Assembly (NCBI GenBank): GCA_030762895.1
Contig: CM061069.1
Span: forward strand, 4,399,178-4,463,177
Reading direction: 5' to 3'
DNA length: 64,000 nucleotides
Source of the DNA: Sophora flavescens
Lineage: Eukaryota > Streptophyta > Magnoliopsida > Fabales > Fabaceae
Positions 1-11,312 of the stretch are shown one piece after another; position 1 is the first letter of the stretch, and each line of letters begins with the position of its first letter. The notes under the pieces were generated by a model. It saw only the letters and a list, made by a program, of their open reading frames with translations, was not told the origin of the DNA and did not search any database. The translations under genes were made by a program, and so were the position numbers.

Positions 1-987
1 TTGCAAACCGATATTTTTACTAGTTCAATCACAATTTCTTGTGATCTACATCCAGTCTCCCACCCAACGGTATGAGAGTTCCTTCACTAATCAGGATCTT
101 GAGTACAACGTTCAAGAAGTTTTACAACAGAGATACCCCACTCTGCAACCTACACACAACCAGGGATTCCACACCCTGAATCCAACCCAGAAGAAGATCC
201 CTCACTTCTTCCGAACCAAGAACATCAAAAACAAGAGAGTAGAAGACTTTTGAATCACTCTTGAAAGTGATAAATTACAACTTGAAGCTCTAATGATCAC
301 AATGAAAGATTGAGAGAATGAGACACAAGGATCTTGTGAGATTTCGTGTTATTTTGAGTTTGTGAAATGATAGCTAATGATTATGAATGAAAGAGATGAA
401 TAGATCTATTTATTAGGGGTGTTTGTTACGTTAAAAAAACAGATCTGACAACTGTGAATCGATACACAGACCCCTTGAATCGATTAACAAAAAGAACACC
501 ATGAATCTATTCATGAATCTATTCAGATACTGATACATCGTGAATCTATTCATGAATCTAATGACAGAGACAAAAACATCTTGAATCCATTCATTAATCT
601 ATTCAGAGACTGAAACATCTTGAATCCATTCATGAATCTATTCACAGAGAGTAAAATGCTTTGAATCTATTCATACTAATCAGTGAATCTATTCACAACA
701 TATTTACACTAAGGTTTCAATCATCTTTTTTGTAAATCTATTCATTTAAACTTAGATTTTCAACATGAAACTCATCTAATGATCAAGTATTATATATTCA
801 TGCATTAAGTAAAAATTTAAAACATTTCAACATGATGAATGCATGAAAAACATATAAACCGTTAAGAACTACCCTTTGTAGATCTAAGTCTTCAAAACTT
901 GATATAGTTGACATGTTGACCTTTGTCATCTTCAAAACTTTGTACTTTAAATATCCAAGTCATACTTGGGGAATGCGTTCATTCACA
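1..987 (-). repeat. 3' LTR of copia element 1
   Basis: It matches 11313-12389 nearly base for base over most of its length (same start around TTGCAAACCGAT, same end GGGGAATG-GTTCATTCACA). In element orientation it begins TGTGAATGAACG. It contains many near-copies of a GAATCGATTC/GAATCTATTC palindrome at about 455-700. Relative to the right LTR it lacks about 90 bp near 850. The left edge may lie at or just outside base 1. Confidence 0.85.
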
Positions 988-1001
988 TTCTCCCCCTTTT
1001 T
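988..1001 (-). other. Polypurine tract of copia element 1
   Basis: Read on the minus strand this is AAAAAGGGGGAGAA, immediately before the LTR start TGTGAATG and after GTTTGTCATCATC. That is the usual copia plus-strand primer context, and it fixes the right edge of the LTR at 987. Confidence 0.8.
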
Positions 1002-1349
1002 GATGATGACAAACCCATGAAAACTTTGTATTATCTTTTTGCAAGCTCCCCCTGAATATAAGCATCCTTGTTTTGATAAAAGGTGGGAGTATAACCTGAA
1101 ATTACAAATGGGAACCTTTCTCCCTCTTTTGGCATGATCAAAAATATCAAATATGATAGGAATGTGTTCATTGCATAAAAATATCCAAAGATAGCATAGC
1201 AGTGCAACAAACGTAATAAACAAGGAAGTCCATACACTATAACAGAACATATAGGGGAAATATGAAAGCAAAATATCCAAAAAGTCCATCATACAACCAT
1301 AAGAAATAAACTAGCATAGGAAAACTAGAAAATGTATGATAGGATAAAA
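1002..1349. other. Untranslated stretch between env-like ORF and PPT
   Basis: It lies between the end of the env-like ORF remnant and the polypurine tract of copia element 1. An open frame on the minus strand here (about 960-1292) overlaps the LTR and the polypurine tract and has no recognisable domain. I see no gene in it. Confidence 0.5.
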
Positions 1350-2490
1350 TCAAAGGGTGTCGCGGTATGGTGGATCAAAGCGACTCTCCAAAGCGTGGAA
1401 GCGAGAATCCATCTCAGAGCGCAGCTGAGCAAATCTGTTATCCATATGTTGTGTCAACTCTAACTTAAGATTGGTCATACCAGTAGTAAACCATTCAGGT
1501 GCAGCAGCAAAAGCCGAAGGACCAGTATCATCATCACTATCCACACTATCACTACCCATAGGATCATCATGACAAATATTTTTAGAATTCGTGGCAGTGT
1601 GACCCAAATCCATTTTCCTATGAACCCATATATCACCTTCTTTATCAATGGACATCCTGTTTAAGGTATGGGGTCCTAAACAGTGTGAAGTAGCGACTAG
1701 AATAGTCAAGTCAACAGGAGTAGGAACCCGAAAGTACCAAAGGAACTCGGAAATGAGGCAAGCATAAGGAAGCGGTGTTTTCTCCATACTTGCATACTTT
1801 TGCATCCGTTCAATAAAGAACTGGGGCCAATTAATCTTAATCTTATTATGCAAAGCCCATAACAAAAGTAGGTTCGTATCACCTAGTCGAGCATTATTAA
1901 CAAATGTAGCATCAATATACTTGGTGATCGTAAAAAGAAGCATGTGAAAATGGACCTTAAAATTCTTAGCAGTTGATTGTGAAGCACGTGGAAAGTGAGA
2001 AGGATCTTCTAACATGCTCTTCAATGCAATGATCTTATCAAACACAGCAAAGGCACTAGACCTTTAAACTAATGACTTTTTCCCAAACCTCAGGTATAAT
2101 TATCATGGTTTTGTTTGCTAAAGTGCATGTTAGAATGCCATCCACAACCTTCATATTAATATAAAAGGCTCTAACTAGAGTTTCAAAATACCGACAGTTC
2201 AAAGAGACAAACTTATCTAGTCCTTGATATATTATGGCATCCTAAAAAGAAAAACCCAATTTTTACATATCTTCACATTTCATATAATGAGGAGTTATCA
2301 TCTGTCTGTTTATAAACATCTTGGAGAACCTTTTTATTTCATCCGCATTGGCAAAAAGCCTTGAGTTATCAATCCTTTGTGCAGGATCAACCATTCAAGC
2401 ATAAGTGGTATCCTTGGCTTTTGATTTCCAAGGTTTCCTATTTGCAGTGTGATTAACACGTTTCTGTTTCTTGGTTGAAGTACCCTCAAT
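1350..2490 (-). pseudogene. Env-like / plant transposon-protein ORF of copia element 1 (C-terminal part, broken)
   Basis: The minus strand encodes a globular stretch from about 2490 to 2045 with three in-frame stops, then a frame change at about 2045, then 231 open codons to 1350. The text includes RLFANADEIKRFSKMF, an FVSLNCRYFETLVRAFY stretch and WPQFFIERMQKYA. This style matches the extra ORF (env-like, often annotated as a plant transposon-protein domain) found after pol in SIRE/Maximus copia elements. Its position between pol and the PPT agrees. The last 70 residues are acidic and then coiled-coil-like. The frame breaks show decay. Function of this family is unknown; family assignment is from recalled sequence style and position, not a search. 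Confidence 0.55.
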
Positions 2491-2918
2491 TTTCACAGAT
2501 TAACACTACTGTAAAATCTAGAATACAACAGACTTAACCAATATTATCTATGAATTCCAATGCTTCCAACCAGAAAAAAAAATGAAGTGGCTACTTGCAG
2601 GTCTAGAAATCCTTGTTCTTCAACCAATACAAAATTTACTTCTATATCCAACCAAAAGAGAGACTTAGAATCAAAAGGTTACCTTAAATTACTAAGATGA
2701 GCGCAAAGGGAAGTAGTAATAGTACCAAATCACACAACAGAAGTTCAAAAATCCATGTCAAATCGTGCTTTACCAGTTTTCTTGACCCAAAACGCAAAGA
2801 ACAATTTCTAATCTCAAGGAAGAGAGCCAAAGTGCAAGGAACAGGTCTTCCTTTCACATTCGCGCACCCAAAACTCGATTTTCAGAACCAAATCGCGTGT
2901 TGCTTGCAAGAGATGAAG
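2491..2918 (-). other. Upstream part of env-like region of copia element 1
   Basis: It continues the extra ORF region of copia element 1 up to the solo LTR and joins in sequence with 6869-7150 on the far side. No long minus-strand frame is left. An 84-codon plus-strand frame (2697-2951) is basic and low in complexity, runs into the LTR, and is probably not a gene. A pyrimidine-rich TTTTACAG at about 2498 on the minus strand could be a splice acceptor, but this is weak. Confidence 0.4.
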
Positions 2919-5900
2919 TGTAACACCCCGATTTTCGCTGTTTCAAAATAATCGAAATGCGAACGATCATTGTATAGATTTATATGAGTATTAGAAAATT
3001 ATTTTAAATAAACGGAGTTCATCACTCAATCCTACTTGAATGTACGAAGCTACGATTAAAATTTAGGTTGAAACGACGGGCGAATCCCGGCCCGCTGTTT
3101 TAACTGACAGTATAATTTTACTGAGCAGAAAAACTAATTTTAATTCATGAACGAAAGACTTAAGGTTTTTATTTTATTTCCTACAACTCCGTATTTTTAG
3201 AATTATTTCAGAAAAAAAATAAAATAATTTACGTTTTTTGGGCGTAATACGTAATCGAGTGAGCGGTAGAATGGATTTCGGAGTTTCCAAGAGCAGATGA
3301 AAAGTTTATCTTAGGATTTTGAGATGATTCATGGGGGATGAATCATACTTTGAAGTTTAGAAGGTTCTACAGGGTTAAAGTGTAAATTTTTGAATTTTAT
3401 GCTTAAGTCCCTGAACTTTCCGTTAATTACACTTTGGTCCCTAAGTTAGTTTCTGAGTTTTTTTAAAGTGAATTGGGCCAGAACCCTTGTTCCCAATATC
3501 TTTTTGGACCGTGGCTATGAAGCCCAAATTTCTTGTCCATGGATTGATTCCATAAAAGCCCATTTGAAACCCTACAAGTTTCCTATGTCATGCTTAAAAG
3601 CTAATTCTTTTTGGTGGGCCCCACAAGAATGAATCCAATCCCAAATATATTAGGCCCATGCACAATCCCATGAGTTGTAGAGGCTGCCCTCATCTTGGAT
3701 GAGCAAAGAGCATTCTAGAATTTTCTACTACATTCCACACCATTCTACATTTTTCTACTACATTCTACAATCTTCTCAACTCTTCTCAAATGTTCTAGGT
3801 TTTTCTTAAAATATCTTATGAAGAAAATCAGCCAAGAATAGTCAAGATAAGACCACATTTAATGTGGCACATGGTCATCATTACAACTTATTGACAATTT
3901 GCAAAATAGTCCTTATACTTTTGGCATCTTTGCAAAATGGTCCTTAGGAATTAATTTCACTTTAATCCTTTGAACAAGCCAACTCATTCCTACTAGATCC
4001 TTCTAAAGTGTCACAACCAACCCCTATAAATACCCTCCAAACCGTGGCCTCCCTCACCATTTCACTCATCTTCTTCTTTCTCTTCATCTTCCTCACCAAC
4101 TAAGTTACAAAACCCTAAGAACACCGAATTCCCACCAAACATATGACCATCTTCCTTTCTGAAACTCGGAAAACACTCAACATAAAATTTGTTCCTCTTT
4201 CTCTCTTATTTCCAACAAGCGAAATATAATCAAAAACGGATAAGTGTCTTGGGAGATAGGATCAAAATACCGAAACTGCCCAGATTTCTCAGCAACCCAC
4301 GAAACAGCAGAAAGAAGTCCATTTTCACCCCTGTTATGATCCGAACCAAATGAAACCTTCAACACCAAAGTTGTTCATTTTCTTCTTATATTTCTATCAA
4401 GCCAAAGTTCGTAATTTTTGGATGAGTATATTGTGAGATATACTCACAATACCACCACACCCTCAAGCTGTCCAGTTTTCAACATAGTGAAGGTTGATCA
4501 TTTTCTTCATTTCTTCAATCTTCAAGAGGTAAAAGCTCTTCTCATTAATCATCTAAGTCTTATCCTTCATTTATTTTGTAAGATCAAGCCATGATCATCA
4601 AGTTTTCATAAATTTCCATTCCTAGATCTAGAACTTCAAATAATTCTAGAAAATTGTAGAAAAATCCTTTTAATGTGAAACCAATTTCTATGATCTTGTG
4701 ATGTCTTCCAATTTCATTGTCCAAGAGCATGTAATCAAAAACATTTTCCTTCCATATTTTCTTTAAGTGGCATAATCTCACTCAAAGGAGGGTTTGATGA
4801 TTTTGTTTTCATTTTTGAAATCTAATGCTTGATTTGAGCTCTCTAATACTTATATGATCTAAATCCAAGAGCATGAATCCAACTAAATTTCCTAGTCAAT
4901 TTTCCTAATATGGGCCAAAACCCTAACCCTAAAGGTTAGAGGATTTTGTTTCAAATTTTAGTCTTGTAATAAGTAATCTATGTTAGTTAAGACTCTAGTA
5001 ACTAGCATCCAAAAGATGGCATTAAGAAGATAACCCTAAACCTATTTTCTATGTTTTGGTCGAACCTAGCCCTAAAGTGTCATATATGGTTGTCATTTGA
5101 TTAATTATAGTTATGTTGTTTGGTTCAAGGTGAAACTATTAAGCTGTGGTGTGATAGCGAGGAACGTTGAGTTCGAGATTTCGGTGCTAGCTCAGGTGGG
5201 GAAAAGAATCAACCTATCGTCGTAATCGATAATTAGTAGATTATATGATAATTGTGTAGGGCGACCTAAACCCTACTAGTAGTCGAGTAATCAACAAGAC
5301 CAAAATCCCATTGGAAACCTTTTCTGTAAAACCAATGGTGATTCGGGGATTGTAGGTTTATCGACATTAAGTTGATTTTAAGTATTTGAGTATGTTTGAT
5401 TTTATGTTATCAAATTTACTGTGATATGCTGGTTGAGGTATTCCATCCGCATGTGACGTATTATTTCGGTGTTTGAATATTTATGATATTGAGGATGCTT
5501 GTTGTTTATCACGGCCGTGATGGTTGTCATGGCCTGGCCGTGACAGAGTCTGACTTTGTTATTTATTTGGTTTGATTATTATGAGTTGGTTGTGATAAAT
5601 TGCCTTATATGATATTGAGATATTTAAATATTCTGTTGATTAATGTGTTATGCATGATCTGCCTGGGTTTAATATTGTGCTTAGTTGATTTTTAAGTAAG
5701 GATATGTGTTGTTCGGGAGATAATTGTTTGGGTGAGAGAATAAAGGTGATTTAGAGGTGCCTAGCCTAATTAAGTGGTTTTATCTATGAGGAAAAAGGTG
5801 TTGAGACTTTGATGGAAGGTTGAGGCACTAGGTTGTTATTGATGTAATTTAGGGAGATTCATTTATCGAGGTATTGTTATTCACAGCCGTGTGAGTGGAA

Positions 5901-5998
5901 CACACGAGGTGAGGATATCCTATTTTGGGATATCGGATATTGCGGGTGAGTGCCCTACGGATGTGGATGCCGAGGTAGACTATCGTAATACATTTTAG

Positions 5999-6245
5999 TT
6001 CTTGACGGGTTCGAATGTTCTTGGCACTGGACCGTTATGGAATGATATTCCTTGACGAGTTCGCATGTTCTTGGAACTGGACCGTTATGGAATGATATTC
6101 CTTGACGAGTTCGCATGTTCTTGGCACTGGACCGTTCTGGATTGATACTCCTTGACGCGTTCGTATGTTATTGGCACTGGACCAGTTTAGACTAATAATT
6201 GTTTAGTCTTGGATGCGTTCGAAAGTTATTGGTACTGGACCGTTC
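5999..6245 (+). repeat. 50-bp minisatellite inside solo LTR
   Basis: Four units starting at 6001, 6051, 6101 and 6151 share CTTGACGAGTTCGCATGTTC followed by TTGGCACTGGACCG. A fifth, diverged unit follows near 6210. In the sister LTR (30669-34506) the same position carries a different tandem repeat. Confidence 0.85.
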
Positions 6246-6479
6246 TGGACTACTGACTAACGTGATAGGAAGTAAAGATGGCCACATCAGTATAAAGTTT
6301 TAGTTGCATGGACTGAGGGTAGAGGATGATTGTTGATTTTGAGTGATGCGTGTCTGTGACAATTACTGTATAATTTACTATTACTCTTTTCCGCTTTTTG
6401 ATGATAGAACTGTTTCTTATTCCCTATATCTTTCTGTGTGTTGTATTTTATTTCTGACGTGATCGTACGATAAGATCCG

Positions 6480-6563
6480 ATGGAGGAACCAAATGCTGAG
6501 GAGTTAGATGGAACTCCTTACGAACCAGATGCTGGAGGTCGAGCTGTGATTCATGGCGATTAG
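6480..6563 (+). CDS. Conserved small ORF in gypsy LTR (27 codons, copy A)
   Basis: ATG to TAG, 27 residues, acidic, beginning MEEP and containing EELDGTPYE and DAGGRAV. Counterparts without any indel over the first 24 codons lie at 27217, 34121 and 36029. Against the 34121 copy there are four synonymous and two non-synonymous differences. It sits about 300 bp before the 3' edge of the LTR, so it would fall in or near the 5' leader of an element transcript. No known function; it may be an upstream ORF or a chance frame in a conserved regulatory segment. Confidence 0.4.
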   Translation: MEEPNAEELDGTPYEPDAGGRAVIHGD

Positions 6564-6868
6564 AGTATAGACATTATGGCCAGTGTGTCTAAGGAGTAAT
6601 TATATTTCCGCTAAGTGTGTTTGTAGTGCAGTTTATACCTGTGAGGGATCCTACTGAGAGGGTACCCTTAACAGTGTTTTGGTATTGTCATAAATAAACA
6701 GGTGTGTAATTATATATATTAACGTTGGTGTGTTTTAAATTTGAAGAAGTTATATGATAATTAAATAAGTTTTAATTTTTACGTATTTTCAACGATAAGC
6801 ACGCGATTAAGTAAATAAATATTAAGGTTTTAATTTAATAATACAATGGGGCACAACGGGATGTCTCA

Positions 6869-7150
6869 TGAAGAAACCCAGTTGCTAGAAGTACCAGATT
6901 GCAGACCAGATCACGCTCTCCCTATGGTACGCCCAAATCGCGTTCAATTGCAAGTGAGGGAGACCCACTAATGGAAATGCTTTTCTTGAGTCATGAAATG
7001 GAAGGATATGTTGGGGGTTTTTGGTTGTTAAGATGAGAGGAGAAAGAAATTTGTGGGTTTAGTGAAGGAGGAGAAGAGATGGAGAGAATGAGGGTTAGGT
7101 ATTTGAGAGGAAGAAGACGAGTAGTGAGATGGAAAGAGGGTATCGTGCAA
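6869..7150 (-). other. Start region of env-like ORF of copia element 1
   Basis: This is the other side of the solo LTR insertion and continues 2491-2918 after removal of one TGAAG. In minus orientation it begins with a CT-rich leader (about 7150-7000), followed by sequence that would hold the N-terminus. No clean reading frame is retained. Confidence 0.4.
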
Positions 7151-7584
7151 AATGAAGTGTGACCAGTGTTTTTTTTTTTTTTTTACTGATTAAGAGGCTG
7201 TGAATGATTCATAGAGTGTGTGAATCGATTCACAGAGGAAAAAAATGGGTGAATCGATTCATATAGGGGGTGAATCGATTCACAGAGAGCAAAAAAAGCA
7301 GAAAACCAGAAAAACAGAACTAGATGCTGTCATTTATGCCTTATTAGCTCACTTTCACATATGAATTTTTGATTAATGCTTCAATTGCCTATTCTAATGC
7401 ATGTAGCAAGTTTGAATACACATTTTACACATGTTCACAATAAGCTAAGCATCAAATACAATCAAATCATCAAAATCTCATATTAAGTTGTCAAAGTTCA
7501 ATTTTTGAAAGAATATAGGTCATGCCTTGAGTAATTTTGGTACTTTTTGCATTTGCATACATATTTAAGCAATTAAGCACATAT
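7151..7584 (-). other. Spacer between pol and env-like ORF with GAATCGATTC palindromes
   Basis: It contains a 20-bp T-run (about 7170-7185) and three copies of GTGAATCGATTCA(C/T) at about 7208-7288. The same palindrome occurs in both LTRs of this element. No coding frame is seen. It separates the end of RNase H from the extra ORF, as in other SIRE-type elements. Confidence 0.5.
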
Positions 7585-9350
7585 TCAATCTGTACACGAT
7601 ATATCAAGTATGCCTAATTCACTTCTTATGTGGAAAAAGCTTTCTTTAGGCAAAGTTTTTGTAAAAATGTCCACTAATTGATTTGTTGTTTCAACAAACT
7701 CAAAAACACAGTCTCCTTTCTCAACATGGTCTCTTAGAAAATGATGTCGAATATCTACATGCTTTGTTCTTGAATGTTGGATGGGATTTTTGGTTAAGCT
7801 TATGGCACTAGTATAGTCACATCTTATAGGAATTTGGTTAAGTTTTAAGCCATAGTCAAGGAGTTGTTGTTTCATCCATAAAATTTGAGCACAACAACTT
7901 CCTGCAGCTATGTACTCAGCTTCAGCTGTGGACAAAGATACACTAACTTGCTTTTTACTATTCCAAGAAATTAAAGAATTCACAAAAATATGACAAGTAC
8001 CTCTAGTACTCTTTCTATCCAACTTGCATCCTGGAAAGTTGGAATCTGAGTATCCAACTAAACCAGAAATTCCACCCTTAGGATACCATATATCTGTATT
8101 AGGTGTTCCTATTAGATATCTTAATATGCGTTTAACAGCAATGAAATGTGATTCCTTGGGATTACTTTGAAATCTAGAACATATAAACACGGTAAACATA
8201 ATATCGGGTCTACTAGCTGTCAAGTATAGTAAAGAACCTATAATACCTCTATACTTTGAAGGGTCAATAAGCTTACCACCTTCATCTTTGTCCAAATAAC
8301 AGCTGGTGCCCATTGGTGTGCTAATTTCTTTGGCATTATCCATTCCAAACTTCTTGATGAGCTCCTTGAAATATTTAGCTTGTTTTATGAATATGCCATT
8401 CCTTGTTTGCTTTATTTGAAGTCCAAGAAAGTAATTTAGTTCTCCCATTAAGGACATCTCAAATTCACTATGCATCAACTTTGAGAACTCTCTACACATA
8501 AACTCATTAGTTGAACCAAAGATAATATCATCCACATATATTTGAATAAGCAATATATCCTTTCCTTTATCCTTTATGAAAAGTGTAGTATCAACCATTC
8601 CCCTTTTATAACCTTTTTCTCAAAGAAATTTACTCAACCTTTCATACCAAGCTCTTGGAGCTTGCTTAAGCCCATAAAGAGCCTTTTTCAATTTAAAAAC
8701 ATGGTTGGGAAATTCAAAATTTTCAAAATCGGGGGGTTGATCTACATATACTTCTTCTTGTATGAAACCATTTAAGAAAGCACTTTTTACATCCATTTGA
8801 TATAGTTTAAAATCCATGATACATGCAAATGCAAGAAGTAGTCTAATAACTTCTAATCTTGCTACCGGGGCATAGGTCTCATCATAATCAATACCCTCTT
8901 CTTGATTATAGCCCTTTGCTACAAGTCTAGCTTTATTTCTAGTTATAATACATGTTTCATCAAGTTTATTTCTGAAAACCATGCTTAGTGCCAATTACTT
9001 GATGATTTCTTGGTCTAGGCACAAGCTCCCAAACATTATTTCTTTCAAATTGGTTTAATTCATCATGCATGGCCATTAACCAATTTTCATCAATAATTGC
9101 ATCACTAATGGTTTTGGGTTTGATTTGAGAGAAAAATGCTGAATAATTGCATATATTTCTAAGATTCGACCTAGTAGTTACCCCTTTTGATATGTCTCCT
9201 ACCACTTGGTTGATAGGATGATCCTTAAATGTTCTCCACTCATGGGGTATGTCTACATGCTCAAATTCTTCTTCCTTTGGAGGAGTTTCATCTTCATTTC
9301 TTTCATCCATCTTTTCTTTGTTGACTTCCTCATTGGACTTTTGTGACATA
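7585..9350 (-). pseudogene. Reverse transcriptase-RNase H of copia element 1
   Basis: Three overlapping minus-strand frames make one RT-RNase H region. About 9349-8966 holds the pre-RT linker and the conserved ISDAIIDENWLMAMHDEL start. 8994-8620 holds ARLVAKGYNQ, ETYAPVARLE, YQMDVKSAFLNG and ALYGLKQAPRAWY. 8598-7585 holds the catalytic YVDD (8527-8538), then RNase H with SDSNFPGCKLDRKSTRG, LSTAEAEYIAA and ending near LVDIFTKTLP. A frameshift near 8970 and a stop/frameshift near 8610 disrupt it. In function this copies element RNA into DNA and degrades the RNA strand. Integrase, which should precede it, is absent: the linker follows the protease stub directly. Confidence 0.92.
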
Positions 9351-9359
9351 TATTACCAA

Positions 9360-9521
9360 CTCCGAGAATATTTCATTTGTTGTTATCTCCATAGGTTACA
9401 TGACCTCCATTTCTAGGGTTTAGACTTATGAATTTTGTCTTGTCACTGGTCATATGCTTGGAGCATCCACTATCAAGATACCAATATTTTCTAGTGGGCT
9501 TCAAGCACACCTACAACACAA
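9360..9521 (-). pseudogene. Protease N-terminal stub, deletion junction
   Basis: Directly after the gag C-terminus (PKYYH) the minus strand reads TRKYWYLDSGCSKHMTSDK, the copia aspartic protease active-site segment with its catalytic Asp (about 9472). About 40 codons later, after a TGA/TAA-rich stretch, the sequence changes to the linker that normally follows integrase. The remainder of protease and the entire integrase (normally well over 1 kb) are deleted, with the junction around 9355. Confidence 0.8.
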
Positions 9522-11213
9522 TCAATGATAATATTTAGGTACCCAAATTTTTTTTTTGGGTCCTTGAATGTTAGTTTTGGGCACCAATCCTTTTGGAACC
9601 CAAATTTTTCTATCACTTTGAAACTTATTATTTCTAATGTTACAAGTAGTTGCTGTATGTCCCTTTTTGAAACAATAATAGCATGTAGTAAAGGGAGTAC
9701 TTGTCTTGGTTGGATTAGCAAAGCAATATTTTAAAATCTTTCTTTGTGCAAAGGGATCATACCCCAAACCGGCTTTGCTAAGCGTACGCTTTTGACTTCC
9801 AAGCAACATTTTCAAGTTTTCTCTACCCATTGTGAATTTGGATAGAATGTTTTTCATGTCATCAATTTGTTTTCTCAATCTAGAACAATCTCCACAACTA
9901 AAGGGTTTACATGCATTATTTTTGCAACATACATTTAATGAAGATTTCTCACGAAAAATCTTTAAGAACTCATATTCATTTGTCCCTTTTTCAAAATCCT
10001 TTTTGCACAAAGAGAGTTGTTCTTTTAAGTCATAAATGATTTTCTTAAAATAAGAGTTTTGTTTAATGAGTCTTATAGATTCTTCATGAAGTTCATCATA
10101 GGTATTTTGTAAACCATCATCGAAAGAAAAAGATTCAAATTCATCATCGGTTACCTCATCTTCCTCATGGTGGCTTGCCATTAGACATAGGTTGGCAACT
10201 TCATCATCATCAGAGCTATCGGATGAGTTGAGGTCGTTATCGTCCCAAGCTATGTATGCCTTTTTGACCTACTTGTCCTTTTTAGTCCTCTTCTCATATT
10301 TGTCCCCTTTCTTTTGCAATTGAGGACATTCCATTTTCATGTGCCATTTTTTTCCACATTCATAGCAATTTAGTGTTGAAGTGTCATTCTCCCTTTTGAA
10401 GTTCTTCTTATTCCGGTTGAATGACCTTCTACCTCCATCTCTTTTCTTGAAGAATTTACTAAACATTTTCACAAAGAGGCTAAGGTCATCATCGCTTGAA
10501 TCCGAGTCTTTCGGTTCGTCACTTTTATCACTTTCTTCTTTCCTTGCTTTTGAAGATGTGGAGATTAGGGCTAAGCTCTTCTTCTTTTTGTCTCCTTCCT
10601 CATGCTCAGTGAGACGATTCAAATCCAATTCGTGATCTTGGAGCTTTCCAAATAATGTGGCTAAGGACATTGTAGCCAAATTCCTTGATTCTGCGATAGC
10701 CGTAACCTTCGGCTGCCAATTCCTGCTTAAACATCTCAAAACTTTGTTAACTAAGTCTTCATTTGGAAAAGTTTTTCCTAATGTTGCTAGATGATTAACT
10801 ATATGCGTGAAGCGTTTTTGCATATCTTGTATTGATTCTCCTGGAATCATACGAAAAAGCTCATATTCATGGGTCAAGGTGTTAACCCGAGCTCGCTTCA
10901 CTTCACTAGTACCCTCATGGGTAACTTGCAGATTATTCCACATTTCTTGTACGGATCTACAATTACACACTCTAAAGAATTAATCTTGTCCTATAGCAGC
11001 ATATATGATATTTTTACCTCTCCAATCTAGTTGAACTCAATTTTTATAATCATCAGTCCAACTATCTCTAGGCTTTACTCTTTCCTTTCCATCAACTAGA
11101 TGTGTGGGAACATAAGGACCATTTTCTATGGTGTTCCATACATCTAGATCATGGGAACATATAAAGATTCTCATACGTTCTTTCCAATACGAATAACCTT
11201 CACCATTTTCTAT
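9522..11213 (-). pseudogene. Gag of copia element 1
   Basis: The minus-strand frame starts at about 11213, where the expected ATG is ATA, with ENGEGYSYWKERMRIF, typical of UBN2-type copia gag. Stops interrupt at about 11037 and 10983. 10970-10269 is open and contains EMWNNLQVTHEGT, the CCHC knuckle CYECGKKWHMKMEC and a basic tail. An in-frame TAG (10269-10271) separates it from 10181-9522, which has a coiled-coil-like segment and a degenerate second knuckle (CYYCFKKGHTATTC). Gag forms the particle and binds element RNA. At least three stops and a lost start make it non-functional. Confidence 0.88.
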
Positions 11214-11312
11214 GATTCAACAAGATTGTTTCAAATGCAATTCAATTCTTTATCAATTAAACCCTAATATGTAATGAAAATTGAAATTAAAGAGAGAAGG
11301 GTTAAGGAGAAT

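Larger units (their letters stand above)
2919..6868 (+). mobile_element. Solo LTR of a Ty3/gypsy element (family G1, copy a)
   Basis: It starts TGTAACACCCCG and ends GGGATGTCTCA, and is bracketed by the perfect 5-bp duplication TGAAG (2914-2918 and 6869-6873). It contains no gag or pol. Length is 3950 bp, very long for an LTR. It is homologous along most of its length to 30669-34506, including shared GCGACCTAAACCCTACTAG and GGCACAACGGG segments. It interrupts the env-like region of copia element 1, so it arrived later. It holds a GGCCGTGA palindrome module (about 5508-5550), a 50-bp minisatellite (5999-6245) and a 27-codon ORF (6480-6563). Confidence 0.9.

Noticed and set aside
960..1292. 110-codon hydrophobic minus-strand ORF
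   Set aside because: It runs through the polypurine tract and into the LTR, so it cannot be a normal element gene.
2697..2951. 84-codon plus-strand ORF as a host gene
   Set aside because: It crosses the exact border of the solo LTR at 2919, so the end of the frame is accidental.
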